From Paractinoplanes brasiliensis (lineage in GTDB: Bacteria > Actinomycetota > Actinomycetes > Mycobacteriales > Micromonosporaceae), in NCBI RefSeq assembly GCF_004362215.1, contig NZ_SNWR01000002.1:1674001-1738000 (forward strand): a DNA stretch of 64,000 nt, in the 5' to 3' direction. A program made the translations under genes and the position numbers. How positions within the stretch are numbered: position 1 is the stretch's first letter; every line of letters starts with the position of its first letter. A model generated the notes under the pieces. That model had not been told where the DNA came from and ran no database searches. It was given only the letters and a program-made list of their open reading frames with translations. This document shows positions 1 through 14,530 of this stretch, one piece after another.

Positions 1-24
1 CGCACGGACCAGGAGCGCCGGTGA
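1..24 (+). CDS. 3' end of an upstream coding region (partial)
   Basis: Reading from base 1 gives seven codons ending in RTDQERR and a TGA at 22-24. That stop overlaps the GTG start of the next gene as GTGA, the coupling arrangement seen repeatedly in this window. Too little is present to name the product. Confidence 0.45.
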   Translation, partial: RTDQERR

Positions 25-599
25 GGATCGGGTTCGCCCGTGTGATCACCGAGGTGTTCGCGCCCGGCGTGCTCGTCGCGTTGCTGCTCCTGGTGGTCGG
101 CTTCCATGCGGGCGGCGAGCCGGGCGTCTCGCGGTGGTGGGGGGCGCCGGCCGCGTTGTTCGCCGCCGGCATTCCCATGGCGTACGTGGTCAGGGGTGTC
201 CGCCGGGGCCGGCTGACCAGCCACCACATCCCCGAACGCGAGCACCGCCGCGGGCCCTTGCTCTTCGGCATGGTGTCGGTGGCGATCGGCACCACCGCTC
301 TCGTCGCGCTGGGTGCCCCCAGGGAGTTGCTCGCCCTGCTCGCGGCCGGCATCACCGGCCTGGTCGTCTTCGGGGTCGTCACCGCGTACTGGAAGATGTC
401 GATCCACTCCGGGGTGGCCGCCGGGACCGTGGCCGTGCTGGTTGCCGTCCACGGCCCGGTCGCGCTGATCGCCGTGCCGCTGGTGCCGCTGGTGGGCTGG
501 TCCCGGTTGGTGCTGTCGGCGCACACGCTCGCGCAGGTGATCGCGGGGACGCTGGTCGGGGCGCTGATCGCCGGGACGGTTTTCCCTGTTCTGCGGTGA
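21..599 (+). CDS. PAP2-superfamily membrane phosphatase-like protein
   Basis: A 192-residue integral membrane protein with about five or six hydrophobic segments. PAP2 (type 2 phosphatidic acid phosphatase) motifs are recognisable but partly degenerate: an arginine-rich block REHRRGP near residues 73-79, SIHSG at 127-131, and SRLVLSAHT at 161-169, which holds the Arg and His expected in the third motif. PAP2 proteins remove phosphate from lipid phosphates or isoprenyl diphosphates at the membrane; the substrate cannot be told here. The GTG start at 21 has AGGAG seven bases upstream and overlaps the stop of the previous reading frame, which suggests translational coupling. Confidence 0.7.
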   Translation: MRIGFARVITEVFAPGVLVALLLLVVGFHAGGEPGVSRWWGAPAALFAAGIPMAYVVRGVRRGRLTSHHIPEREHRRGPLLFGMVSVAIGTTALVALGAPRELLALLAAGITGLVVFGVVTAYWKMSIHSGVAAGTVAVLVAVHGPVALIAVPLVPLVGWSRLVLSAHTLAQVIAGTLVGALIAGTVFPVLR

Positions 600-658
600 T
601 CCGAGATGTCCCGGCCGTAACCTGGTCAGGCTGAGGGCGACGGCATCGGGAGGGGCGC

Positions 659-2188
659 ATGTCTCTGCCCCGCGGGCCGGACGACGAGCATGTCGCCGCG
701 ATCGAGAAGGCGTACGCGCTCATCGAGTCGGCGCAGGGCGAGATGAGCCCGGCGGAGGTCGACGCCGCCTGCCGGCACATCGGCCACGCCGGCCGGCCCG
801 ACGTCGAGATCCTGCTGCACTTCGCGCGGTCACTGGCCGTACGGGAAACCGGTGTCGATCATTCGGCGCACCTGCAGGAGATGCTCCGGTGCGCGGTCGG
901 CCTCGGCGATCCCGCCCTGCTCGCTCTCGCGCTCGGCGCCGGCGCGGCCCGCCGGGCCGACGCCCGCCGCGCGCTCGAAGCCTCCGAGGGCGCCGCCAGC
1001 CCCTTCGTCCGTGCGGTGGGATTGCTCGACGCCGCCGACGGCCCCGTGGTGCATCGGGTCGCGGCGCAGATCGAGGTCGGTCAGGTCGCCCACCTGATGG
1101 GGTTCTGGGAGGTCGCGCTCGAGCACAGCGACCTCGCCGAGCAGGCCCTGGACGCCGCGGGAGACGCGCCGTGGGCGGCAACCGTGCGGCGGCAGCGGAT
1201 AGTCATCGCGATCAACAAGATCGACCTGGTGCTGGACTGGAGCTGCTCCCAAGCCATGATCGGTGACTGGGCGGGGGCGGCCGACCGAGCCGCGCCGGTC
1301 CTCGACGGGGCCGGGGACGTGGTCGGAGAGGACTGGCCGCCGACGTGGCAGCGGGACTATCACGGCCATCTGCTGCTGCTGGCAGCGCTGGCCGGGAAAC
1401 CGCTCACCGGCCTGGGACTCGTCGAGGTGGACGACGCGGTGGCCGCGCTGGCCTCGGCGATCCGCGCTGCCCGCTCCGGCCGAGGGCTGCAGGCCGCGCG
1501 GCTCGCCGAAGGACTGACGCTTCCCGAGCTGACACCGGCCGGCACCCGGCTGCTCGCGTTGAGCCTGGCCGCGCACCGGCCCGGCACGGCCGAGGCGGCC
1601 CTGCGGTACGGCGACGAGCTGGCCCGCCTGCGATGGAGCGACCGGATCGAGCGGATGACCGCGATGCGCGACGCGATAAACGTCGAGCGGCGGCGGGTCG
1701 AGCACGAGCAGCTGCGCCGGGACGTCCTGACCGACGAGCTGACCGGGCTGGCCAACCGGCGGGGCTACCAGGCCTACCTGGCCGGTGAGCCGGCGCAGCC
1801 CGCGTACGCGGTCATGATGATCGACGTCGACCACTTCAAGCTCGTCAACGACAGGTTCGGCCACGATGTGGGCGACCGCGTGCTCGCCGCCATCGGGGCG
1901 ATCCTGTCCGAGCACGTCCGCCCGGCCGATCTGGCGGCCCGGCTCGGTGGCGACGAGTTCGTGGTGATCCTGGCCGGGGTGCGGCCGGAGGTGACCGGGG
2001 CCCGCGCCCAGGCCGTGGTGGACGCCGTACGCGATCATGACTGGCCCGCGGTCGCCCCCGGGCTCGCCGTGTCGATCAGCGTGGGCGTGCACCACGGCGG
2101 CCCCGACCAGCTCGCCGGCCTGGCGTCCGGCGCCGACAAGCGTCTGTACCAGGCCAAGAGCTCGGGCCGGGGCCGGGTGGTGAGCTAG
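659..2188 (+). CDS. GGDEF diguanylate cyclase with helical N-terminal domain
   Basis: A 509-residue protein. The C-terminal ~150 residues are a GGDEF domain that makes cyclic di-GMP from two GTP: it starts at DELTGLANRRG, and the active-site GGDEF is intact at 430-434. The inhibitory I-site RPAD lies at 421-424, five residues before it, so product feedback is expected. The N-terminal ~340 residues are Ala/Leu-rich and helical, probably TPR-like, with no membrane segment, so it is likely a cytosolic sensor with an unknown input. ATG 659 follows a GGGAGGGG ribosome site. The gene runs tail-to-tail into rtcB and the two stop codons overlap. Confidence 0.9.
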   Translation: MSLPRGPDDEHVAAIEKAYALIESAQGEMSPAEVDAACRHIGHAGRPDVEILLHFARSLAVRETGVDHSAHLQEMLRCAVGLGDPALLALALGAGAARRADARRALEASEGAASPFVRAVGLLDAADGPVVHRVAAQIEVGQVAHLMGFWEVALEHSDLAEQALDAAGDAPWAATVRRQRIVIAINKIDLVLDWSCSQAMIGDWAGAADRAAPVLDGAGDVVGEDWPPTWQRDYHGHLLLLAALAGKPLTGLGLVEVDDAVAALASAIRAARSGRGLQAARLAEGLTLPELTPAGTRLLALSLAAHRPGTAEAALRYGDELARLRWSDRIERMTAMRDAINVERRRVEHEQLRRDVLTDELTGLANRRGYQAYLAGEPAQPAYAVMMIDVDHFKLVNDRFGHDVGDRVLAAIGAILSEHVRPADLAARLGGDEFVVILAGVRPEVTGARAQAVVDAVRDHDWPAVAPGLAVSISVGVHHGGPDQLAGLASGADKRLYQAKSSGRGRVVS

Positions 2189-3360
2189 TCGCCCTTCACG
2201 TTGACGATCTGGCGCAGCGTGTGCCGCACCTCGACCAGGTCGTCCGCGTCCTGCATGACCACGTCGATCGGCTTGTACGCGCCCGGGATCTCGTCGAGGA
2301 ACGCGTCGGTGTCGCGGTACTCGATGCCCTTCATCGCCTCACGCAGCTGGTCACGGGTGAACGTCTTGCGCGCCTTCGACCGCGACAGCTGCCGGCCCGC
2401 GCCGTGCGGCGACGAGTTCAGCGCGACCGGGTTGCCCTTGCCTGCCACCACGTACGACGCGTCGCCCATCGACCCCGGGATCAGGCCCGGCCGGCCCTTC
2501 TCGGCGTTGATCGCGCCCTTGCGCGAGAGCCACACCTTCTTGCCGAAGTGCGTCTCCTGCTCGGTGTAGTTGTGGTGGCACTGCACCCGCTCGAGCTCCC
2601 GCACCGCCCCGCCAACGTAGCCGGCGAAGCAGTCCACGACCCGGTCCATCATCTCGTCGCGGTTGGCCAGCGCGAAGTCCTGGGCCCAGCGCAGCTGACG
2701 GATGTACTCCCAGAACTCGTCAGTGCCCTCGGCCAGGTAGGCCAGATCCGGGTCCGGCAGGTCGATCCACCAGCGCTTCGCCGACTCCTGCGCCACCCGG
2801 ATGTGATGTGTGGCGATCTTGTTGCCGACGCCGCGCGACCCCGAGTGCAGGAACAGCCAGACCTGGCCCTTCTCGTCGGCGGTGACCTCGATGAAGTGGT
2901 TGCCCGAGCCGAGCGTGCCCAGCTGCAGCTCCCAGTTGCCGGCGTAACGGCCCGGCTCGAAGCCGGCCTTCTCCGCCTTGACGGTCAGCTTTTCGACCCG
3001 CGTACGGGCGGTGTCGCTCACGCTGGTGTTGTACGAACCCGCGCTGAGCGGCACGGCGTTCTCGATCGCCGTCCGCAGCTTCGCCAGGTCCGGCTTGAGC
3101 TCGTCCCGGTGATACTGCGTGCGCACGGCGGCCATGCCGCAGCCGATGTCGACCCCGACGGCGGCCGGGATGATCGCGCCGAGCGTCGGGATGACCGACC
3201 CGACGGTCGCGCCCTTGCCGAGGTGCGCGTCCGGCATGAGCGCGATGTGCGGGAAGATGAAGGGCAGGCGGGAGGCTTTCTCCGCCTGTTCCTTGGTCCC
3301 CGCTTCGAGCAGGCTGGCCCAGTTCACCAGACGCTCGTTGATCTTTTCCATCGCAGTCAC
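2185..3360 (-). CDS. rtcB: RNA-splicing ligase RtcB
   Basis: A 391-residue RtcB-family enzyme that joins RNA 2',3'-cyclic phosphate or 3'-phosphate ends to 5'-OH ends, using GTP and Mn2+. Family signatures are all present: PDAHLGKG near 43-50, the metal-binding DIGCGM at 71-76, GSGNHFIEV, the HHNY block, GSMGDASYV, and SPHGAGR with the histidine that becomes guanylylated at about residue 319. Length is close to that of the E. coli enzyme. No RtcA, RtcR or archease gene is adjacent, so it stands alone, as is common in actinobacteria. ATG 3360 was chosen; a second in-frame ATG three codons later is possible. Confidence 0.93.
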   Translation of the reverse strand: MTAMEKINERLVNWASLLEAGTKEQAEKASRLPFIFPHIALMPDAHLGKGATVGSVIPTLGAIIPAAVGVDIGCGMAAVRTQYHRDELKPDLAKLRTAIENAVPLSAGSYNTSVSDTARTRVEKLTVKAEKAGFEPGRYAGNWELQLGTLGSGNHFIEVTADEKGQVWLFLHSGSRGVGNKIATHHIRVAQESAKRWWIDLPDPDLAYLAEGTDEFWEYIRQLRWAQDFALANRDEMMDRVVDCFAGYVGGAVRELERVQCHHNYTEQETHFGKKVWLSRKGAINAEKGRPGLIPGSMGDASYVVAGKGNPVALNSSPHGAGRQLSRSKARKTFTRDQLREAMKGIEYRDTDAFLDEIPGAYKPIDVVMQDADDLVEVRHTLRQIVNVKGD

Positions 3361-3515
3361 CCCTTCCGGGCTCTCGGCCTGCTGGCGTGGCTCACGCTAG
3401 CTGGCCAAGATCAGGAGCGCCTCCGATTAACCACTTCACGGTGACCGCCACCTGCCCGGGGGCGCCGCGGGCGAGCGCGTCATCCGGCCCGGTCTGGGGC
3501 GGCAATACTGTGCCG

Positions 3516-4175
3516 GTGACTCTCGACGCGCTGATCTTCGATTTCGACGGCCTGATCATGGACACCGAGTCGACCCTGTTGGAGAGCTGGCGCTGGGAGT
3601 GGCGCCGGCACGGCCTGGAACTGCCGGAGGAAGGCTTCTTCGCGGCTCACGGCGGCCCGGTTCCCGAGCGGTACACGGCCCTCGCCGCAGCGGTCGGACC
3701 GGGCTTCGACCGCGAGGTCAGCGAGGCCCGGCGCAACGCGTACCGGGCCCGGCTGCACGAGACGCTGGAACCAGCGCCGGGGATCCGCGAGTGGTTCGGC
3801 GAGGCGGCGGAGCTGGGCCTGCGGCTGGCGGTGGCCAGCAGCTCGGGCGCGGGCTGGGTGCACGGCAATCTGACCCGGGCCGGGCTGCTCGACCGCATCG
3901 AGGTCACGGCCTGCGGCAACGAGGTCGCCGCGCACAAACCCGACCCGGCCGTGTACCGGCTCGCGCTCGAACGGCTGGGCATCCCGCCGTCGCGGGCGCT
4001 GGCCTTCGAGGACACCCCGCACGGCGTCGCCGCGGCTCAGGCGGCCGGCCTGCGTTGCGTGGCCATCCCCAACGCGTTCGTCGAGGCCGGCCGTTTCACC
4101 GCGGCGGACCTCGTGCTGCCCAGCGCGGCCGACCTCACCCTGGAGACGGTGATCGACAAGGTCACCGGGGTGTGA
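3516..4175 (+). CDS. HAD-family hydrolase (beta-phosphoglucomutase/phosphatase type)
   Basis: A haloacid dehalogenase superfamily protein of about 219 residues. Motif I is FDFDGLIMDTE just after the start, with the nucleophile and acid/base aspartates. Motif II is the SSS stretch in LAVASSSG, motif III is the lysine in HKPDP, and motif IV is the ED in LAFEDTPHG. The cap inserted after motif I makes it a subfamily I enzyme similar to sugar-phosphate phosphatases and phosphoglucomutases; the substrate is unknown. The frame is open further upstream, but homology begins at TLDALIFDFDG, so GTG 3516 (or GTG 3510) is the likely start. It overlaps the opposing dehydrogenase gene by 14 bases at the 3' ends. 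Confidence 0.85.
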   Translation: MTLDALIFDFDGLIMDTESTLLESWRWEWRRHGLELPEEGFFAAHGGPVPERYTALAAAVGPGFDREVSEARRNAYRARLHETLEPAPGIREWFGEAAELGLRLAVASSSGAGWVHGNLTRAGLLDRIEVTACGNEVAAHKPDPAVYRLALERLGIPPSRALAFEDTPHGVAAAQAAGLRCVAIPNAFVEAGRFTAADLVLPSAADLTLETVIDKVTGV

Positions 4176-5193
4176 GGCGCAGGATGCGGTCGTCGCCGTC
4201 GCGGACGTCGCCCCGGCCGTCGGTGTTCGAGGTGGTCACCCAGAGCGAGCCGTCCGGCGCGACCTCGACCGTACGGAGGCGGCCGAACTCACCCTCGAGG
4301 ATCGCCCGCGGCTCGCCCAGGCCGTCGCCCTCGATCGGGACCGTCCACAGCCGTTCGCCGCGCAGCCCGGCCGCATACAGGGTGTTGCCGGCGATCGCCA
4401 GTCCTGACGGGGAGGCGTCGCTCGTCGGCCACGTGACCAGCGGGTTGGTGAAGCGGCCGCCGTCGGTGCCGCCCTCACCCTCGACGTCGGGCCAGCCGTA
4501 GTTCCGGCCCGGTTCGATCCGGTTGACCTCGTCGACGTCGTTCTGGCCGAACTCGGTGGCGAACAGCCGGTCGTTGCCGTCCCAGGCCAGGCCCTGGACG
4601 TTGCGGTGGCCGAGGCTGTAGACCGGGGAGCCCGCCGTCGGGTTGCCCGGCGCGGGGTCGCCCTCCGGGGTCAGGCGCAGGATCTTGCCGTTGGGACTGT
4701 CCGGGTTCTGCGAGTGGCTGGTGTCGCCGGCGTCGCCGGTGCCGACGTAGAGCATCCCGTCGGGGCCGAACGCGATGCGCCCGCCGTTGTGGTTGCCCGC
4801 CTTGGCGATCCCGTCGAAGATCACCTCGGGTGGGGCGTCGCTCGCCGGCTTGAACCGGACAATCCGGTTGTCGTCGGCGGCGGTGAAGTACGCGTAGACC
4901 CAGTCGCCGGTGGCCGCGAGGCCGAGCAGTCCGCCCTCGCCGCCCGCTGCCACACCCGGGACCTCGTACACCGGCTCGGGTTGCCCGCCCGGGGTGATCC
5001 GCAGGATGCGGCCGGTGTCGCACTCGGCGACCAGCGCGCCGCCGCCTCGCGGGAAGGTCAGGCCCCAGGGGACGTCGATGCCGGTCGCGACCACCTCCGG
5101 GCTGCTCGACGGCGCGTCGGGGTCACCGGCTTCGGCCGTGCTGCCGCAGGCGGCCAGCGCGAAGACCGCGGCCAGGGCGGGGAGTGCTCGCAA
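4162..5193 (-). CDS. PQQ-dependent sugar dehydrogenase-like lipoprotein
   Basis: A 343-residue predicted lipoprotein. The N terminus is a short signal peptide ending in a lipobox (ALAACG), so the protein should be anchored outside the cell. The rest is a six-bladed beta-propeller of the glucose/sorbosone dehydrogenase family: PWGLTFPRGG, GGEGGLLGLA, HNGGRIAFGPDG, YVGTGDAGD, SLGHRNVQGLAW and EFGQNDVDEVN are the usual blade signatures. Family members oxidise sugars with bound PQQ, but many actinobacterial members have no proven activity. No PQQ biosynthesis gene is visible in this window. Confidence 0.85.
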   Translation of the reverse strand: MRALPALAAVFALAACGSTAEAGDPDAPSSSPEVVATGIDVPWGLTFPRGGGALVAECDTGRILRITPGGQPEPVYEVPGVAAGGEGGLLGLAATGDWVYAYFTAADDNRIVRFKPASDAPPEVIFDGIAKAGNHNGGRIAFGPDGMLYVGTGDAGDTSHSQNPDSPNGKILRLTPEGDPAPGNPTAGSPVYSLGHRNVQGLAWDGNDRLFATEFGQNDVDEVNRIEPGRNYGWPDVEGEGGTDGGRFTNPLVTWPTSDASPSGLAIAGNTLYAAGLRGERLWTVPIEGDGLGEPRAILEGEFGRLRTVEVAPDGSLWVTTSNTDGRGDVRDGDDRILRLTPR

Positions 5194-5314
5194 GAGAAAC
5201 CTCCGTCGTCGTTGCCGTCCATGCTCGTGGCAGCCCCCGAAATTCCGGCGAAAGGCGGCCCGCGTACGCAGACACCCCGAGCCACGGATCGGGTTCCCAC
5301 TCGTTGATCAAGGT

Positions 5315-6949
5315 ATGACCCGCGTACGAGCCGCCGCCCTGACCATCACCGCGGCGCTCACCCTGGCGGCCCAGCCCACGCTCACCCCCACCGCAACCGC
5401 CGCCCTCCTCCCCCCGCCGGCCGTGCCGGGCCCGACACCCGCAGCCGCCGCGCCCAGCGTGCCGGCCCCGACACCCGCAACCGGGCGTCGCGCAGCCCTC
5501 ACCGCGCAGACGTCGCATGCCAAGGCCGGCACCGACCCGCATCCCCCGGCGGGCATCGCCGAGGTGATCGACGAGGTGCTTGCGGATCCGGCGCTGGCGG
5601 GATCGCAGGCCGGTGTCGTGGTGGCCGACGCGCGGACCGGCGCCACGCTCGTCGACCGGGCGGGCGCGCGCCGCTTGCTGCCCGCCTCCAACGTCAAGCT
5701 CTTCACCTCGGCCGCCGCCCTGGCGATCCTCGGCCCCGGCCGTCGGTTCGTGACCGAGGTCAAGGCCTCCGGTGTACGCCGTGGCAGCTCCCTCACCGGC
5801 GATCTGCACCTGCGCGGCGAGGGTGACCCGGCGCTCTCCCCCGCCGACCTCGACGGGCTGGCCCGGGACGTGGCAGCGACCGGGCTCCAAGTGATCACCG
5901 GCAACCTCGTGGCCGACGACACCTCCTTCGACTCGCAACGGCTCGGACCGGACTGGGCGTGGGACGACGAAACCTCACCCGGGGCGGCTCCGGTCTCGGC
6001 GCTCACGCTGGCGCCGGATGAGGAATATCTGGCCGGGACGGTGACCGTCAAGGCCGTTGCGGCGCCTGTGGACAACCGCCCGGCGCGTCTCACTGTCGAC
6101 CCGCCGAGCCGGCAACTGACCGTCATCAACCGGACCACTACTGTCGGCAGCGCACCCGGGATCGAGGTCACTCGCCGCCACGGAACCGACGAGATCACGG
6201 TCACCGGCCGCGTCCTGCGAGGCGCCGCGCCGGTCACGCGAGCGGTGACCGTACGGGAGCCGACGGTGCTGGTCGCGGACGTCTTCCGGACGGCGTTGCG
6301 GCGTCACGGCGTACGGGTGAAGGGTCTGATCGTCGCCGGGAAAGCCACGCCGGCGGAGGCGTCGGTGCTCGCGCGGCACCGCGGCCGGCCGCTCCGGGAA
6401 CTGATGAGACCGCTGCTCAAGCGCTCGAACAACGCCATGGCGGAACAGTTGGTCAAGGCGGTCGGGCGTACGGCGGCCGGCGCCGGGACGTGGCCCGCGG
6501 GCACCAACGCGATCGCCTCCTACCTGGCCCGGCTCGGCGTCGACACGAGCACGATGCGGCTGGCCGACGGTTCGGGGTTGTCCCGGCACAACCTCGTGCC
6601 GCCCGCCGCGATCGCCCGGTTCCTGCTCGCCGTCCGGAGCGAGCCGTGGTTCCGGCTCTGGTACGACGCGCTGCCCCTGGCCGGCCACCCCGATCCGCTG
6701 GTTGGCGGCACGCTCCGGCTGCGTATGCGCGACACGCCCGCCGCCGGCAACGTCCGCGCGAAGACCGGCACACTCACCGGCGCGTCGGCTCTGTCCGGCT
6801 ATGTGACCAGCGCCGACAACCGTCCGCTCGTTTTCTCCGTCGTGATCAACAACCAGCTGTCACCGTCGGTCACCCCGCTGCTCGACCGGATCGCCGTCGC
6901 CCTGGCGCGTCGTCCACAGGGGCCCGAAAGTGCCGGCGGAGCCTTGTAG
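5315..6949 (+). CDS. dacB: D-alanyl-D-alanine carboxypeptidase/endopeptidase (S13, PBP4 type)
   Basis: A 544-residue secreted penicillin-binding protein of MEROPS family S13, which trims or cleaves peptidoglycan cross-bridges. ATG 5315 begins a signal peptide, followed by a Pro/Ala/Thr-rich linker to about residue 70. The three active-site motifs are in order: SNVK (SxxK, nucleophile Ser), SNN in RSNNAMAEQ, and KTG in VRAKTGTLTG. A large insert lies between the first two motifs, as is usual for PBP4/DacB. The open frame extends far upstream of 5315 but overlaps the opposing lipoprotein gene, so the signal-peptide start is preferred. Confidence 0.88.
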   Translation: MTRVRAAALTITAALTLAAQPTLTPTATAALLPPPAVPGPTPAAAAPSVPAPTPATGRRAALTAQTSHAKAGTDPHPPAGIAEVIDEVLADPALAGSQAGVVVADARTGATLVDRAGARRLLPASNVKLFTSAAALAILGPGRRFVTEVKASGVRRGSSLTGDLHLRGEGDPALSPADLDGLARDVAATGLQVITGNLVADDTSFDSQRLGPDWAWDDETSPGAAPVSALTLAPDEEYLAGTVTVKAVAAPVDNRPARLTVDPPSRQLTVINRTTTVGSAPGIEVTRRHGTDEITVTGRVLRGAAPVTRAVTVREPTVLVADVFRTALRRHGVRVKGLIVAGKATPAEASVLARHRGRPLRELMRPLLKRSNNAMAEQLVKAVGRTAAGAGTWPAGTNAIASYLARLGVDTSTMRLADGSGLSRHNLVPPAAIARFLLAVRSEPWFRLWYDALPLAGHPDPLVGGTLRLRMRDTPAAGNVRAKTGTLTGASALSGYVTSADNRPLVFSVVINNQLSPSVTPLLDRIAVALARRPQGPESAGGAL

Positions 6950-6958
6950 GTTCTGCGC

Positions 6959-8353
6959 ATGCCATCGCATCGATCGGATCTGCTGCCCGAGACCACCCGC
7001 GCTCTTCGCCACCGGCTGGCCACCGCCCAGGTGTCCGCGCGAGCGCCCTCAGTGGCCGGCGCCGTGGTGCGCGACGGCGGGCCGGTGTGGCGCGAGGGCT
7101 GGGGCAGCGTCGACGGCGAGTCCCCGGGCGGCGACGTGCAATACCGGATCGGCTCGATCACCAAGACGTTCGTGACAGTGCTCGTGCTGCGCCTGCGCGA
7201 CGAGGGCCGCCTCGCCCTGACCGACCGGCTGGACGAGCATCTGCCCGGCACGACGATCGGCGACGCCACGATCGGCGACCTGCTCGCCCACACCGCCGGT
7301 CTGGCCGCCGAGCCGCCGGGCCCGTGGTGGGAGCGTTCGCCCGGCACGCTGCGGCCCGAGCTGGGCGACGTGCTGCAGGAAGACCCACGGGTGTTCGTGC
7401 CCGGCCACCGCTTCCACTACTCCAATCCCGGCTTCGCGATCCTGGGCGCGCTCGTCGAGCGGCTGCGCGGCGAGGCGTGGACAGAGGTGCTCACGCGCGA
7501 GATCCTCGAGCCGCTGGGCATGAAGCGGACGGGTCTGCGGCCGTCACCGCCGCACGCGTCGGGCTGGGCGGTGCATCCGTGGGCCGACGTGCTGCTGCCC
7601 GAGCCGGCCCAGGATTACGGCCCGATGGGTCCGGCCGGCGAGCTGTGGTCCACGGCCGACGATCTGGCGCGGTTCGCGGTGTTCCTGCTCGACGGCGACG
7701 AGCGGGTGCTGACGGCCGGGTCGCGGGAGCAGATGCGTTTCCCGTCGTCGGCTCCCGAGGCCACGGCGTGGGATTCCTCGTACGGGCTGGGCACCCAGTT
7801 GCTGCGCCGGGGCGCGCGGCTGCTGTCGGGCCACACCGGCTCGGTGCCCGGTTTCGTCGCGTCGATCTGGGTCAGCCACGACGACGGGCTCGGCGCCGTG
7901 CTGCTGGCCAACACCACCTCGGGCCTGCCGGTCGGCACGGTGGCCGCCGACCTGCTCGAGCTCGTGGCCGACCGGGAACCCCGCATCCCGCCGCCGTGGC
8001 AGCCGCTGGCCGAGGTCGATCCCGCCGTGCTCGAGCTGGCCGGTCCCTGGTATTGGGGCCCGGCCGCCCACGTGTTGCGTCCCCTCGCCGACGGCGGGCT
8101 CGAACTGGGCCCGCTGTCACCCGGCAGCGGGCGCGGCGCCCGGTTCCGCCCGTCGGGCAACGGCAGCTGGATCGGCTTGAACGGCTACTACGCCGGCGAA
8201 CGCCTGACCGTCAAACGCGACGCCACCGGCGCGGCCACCCACCTCGACGTGGGCACGTTCGTCTTCACCCGGCACCCCTACGACCCGTCCGCCCCGATCC
8301 CCGGCGGCGTCGACCCGGCGGGCTGGCGACCCTCAACGGGCCCGCATGCCTGA
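6959..8353 (+). CDS. Beta-lactamase-fold serine hydrolase (class C-like)
   Basis: A 464-residue beta-lactamase-family protein. The catalytic SxxK is SITK in YRIGSITKTFV, the second motif is YSN in FHYSNPGFAI, and the third is HTG in LSGHTGSVPG. Family members include D-aminopeptidases, esterases and class C beta-lactamases, so the substrate is not certain. No signal peptide is visible, which argues for a cytosolic esterase or peptidase rather than a resistance enzyme. About 100 extra residues after the catalytic domain form a C-terminal beta domain. It starts ten bases after dacB in the same direction, so the two probably form a cell-wall-related operon. Confidence 0.82.
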   Translation: MPSHRSDLLPETTRALRHRLATAQVSARAPSVAGAVVRDGGPVWREGWGSVDGESPGGDVQYRIGSITKTFVTVLVLRLRDEGRLALTDRLDEHLPGTTIGDATIGDLLAHTAGLAAEPPGPWWERSPGTLRPELGDVLQEDPRVFVPGHRFHYSNPGFAILGALVERLRGEAWTEVLTREILEPLGMKRTGLRPSPPHASGWAVHPWADVLLPEPAQDYGPMGPAGELWSTADDLARFAVFLLDGDERVLTAGSREQMRFPSSAPEATAWDSSYGLGTQLLRRGARLLSGHTGSVPGFVASIWVSHDDGLGAVLLANTTSGLPVGTVAADLLELVADREPRIPPPWQPLAEVDPAVLELAGPWYWGPAAHVLRPLADGGLELGPLSPGSGRGARFRPSGNGSWIGLNGYYAGERLTVKRDATGAATHLDVGTFVFTRHPYDPSAPIPGGVDPAGWRPSTGPHA

Positions 8354-8437
8354 CTCGGCCTGATCCCCCAGCCTTCGACGGCGCCGGTCCGGGCCGCGCG
8401 CAGCAAGCCCGTCCCGGCGTCCATCAGGCTGCCGGGG

Positions 8438-8590
8438 CGGCGGCAGCCCGCCGTCACGTCGTGTGCGGACGGGCTGCTGTGCTTCGCGCTGACGAATGCC
8501 GCCCTCAGCTCCGGCCGCCGGGACGGCGGCAGCCCGCCGTCACGTCGTGTCAGGACGGGCTGCCGCGCTTCACGCTGACGAATGCCGCCC

Positions 8591-8596
<6 letters not shown>
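8438..8596. repeat. Imperfect direct repeat of ~73 bp (two copies, 86-bp period)
   Basis: Copy 1 is at 8438-8510 and copy 2 at 8524-8596, with only a few differences. Copy 2 contains the last codons and stop of the acyl-CoA carboxylase gene (stop at 8591-8593) plus its terminator-like hairpin. Copy 1 is the same segment duplicated further downstream and is not coding. Confidence 0.85.
8527..8565 (-). terminator. Terminator-like hairpin after the carboxylase gene
   Basis: A perfect 10-bp stem (CGGCAGCCCG at 8527-8536 pairing with 8556-8565) with a 19-base loop lies 26 bases past the carboxylase stop on the minus strand. No U tract follows. A duplicated version with one mismatched pair is at 8441-8479, so the transcript would meet two hairpins in a row. 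Confidence 0.5.
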
Positions 8597-14038
<5,442 letters not shown>

Positions 14039-14173
14039 CGGAAAGAGTCCCTACCTCACCTGGAAAGCTTCGTCAGGAGACTACAGGTGACCCGAAGCCG
14101 GGGGTACGCCGTTGGGCAGCGGTTCCGGCTAGCAGGAATGTGTACGTCGCCGTGACCTGGAAACCTTGAGGGC

Positions 14174-14530
14174 GTGACATTGCGCTGCCTGCTCGTCGAC
14201 GACAACGACCACTTCCTGGCCGCCGCCTGCTCGCTGCTCGAACGGGACGGCCTGGAGGTCGCGGGCACCGCGAAAACCATCGCCGGCGCGCTCGGCCGGG
14301 CCGGCGAGCTGGCCCCGGACGTGGCGCTGGTCGACGTCAACCTGGGCGCCGAGAACGGATTCGATCTGGCCCGGAGCCTGGCGCCCACCCCTGTGATCAT
14401 GATCTCCACCCATGCGGGGGACGACTACGCCGACCTGGTCGACGAGAGCCCCGCCATCGGTTTCCTGTCGAAGCTGGACCTTTCCGGCGCCGCGGTGAAA
14501 GAGCTGGTCAGCGGGCCTCGAGAAAGGTGA
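14174..14530 (+). CDS. Receiver-only response regulator
   Basis: A 118-residue protein consisting of a CheY-like receiver domain and nothing else. The acidic pair is DD in LLVDDND, the phosphoacceptor Asp is in VALVDVNLG near residue 54, and the conserved Lys is in FLSKLDL near the C terminus. With no DNA-binding or enzyme output it probably acts by protein contact or as a phosphate sink. The GTG start at 14174 was chosen from homology beginning at LRCLLVDDND. Its last 23 bases overlap the 3' end of the opposing NarL-type regulator gene. Confidence 0.8.
   Translation: MTLRCLLVDDNDHFLAAACSLLERDGLEVAGTAKTIAGALGRAGELAPDVALVDVNLGAENGFDLARSLAPTPVIMISTHAGDDYADLVDESPAIGFLSKLDLSGAAVKELVSGPRER

Noticed and set aside
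4606..5314. Possible longer start for the dacB frame extending upstream of 5315
   Set aside because: It would overlap the opposing lipoprotein gene and would place the signal peptide inside the protein.
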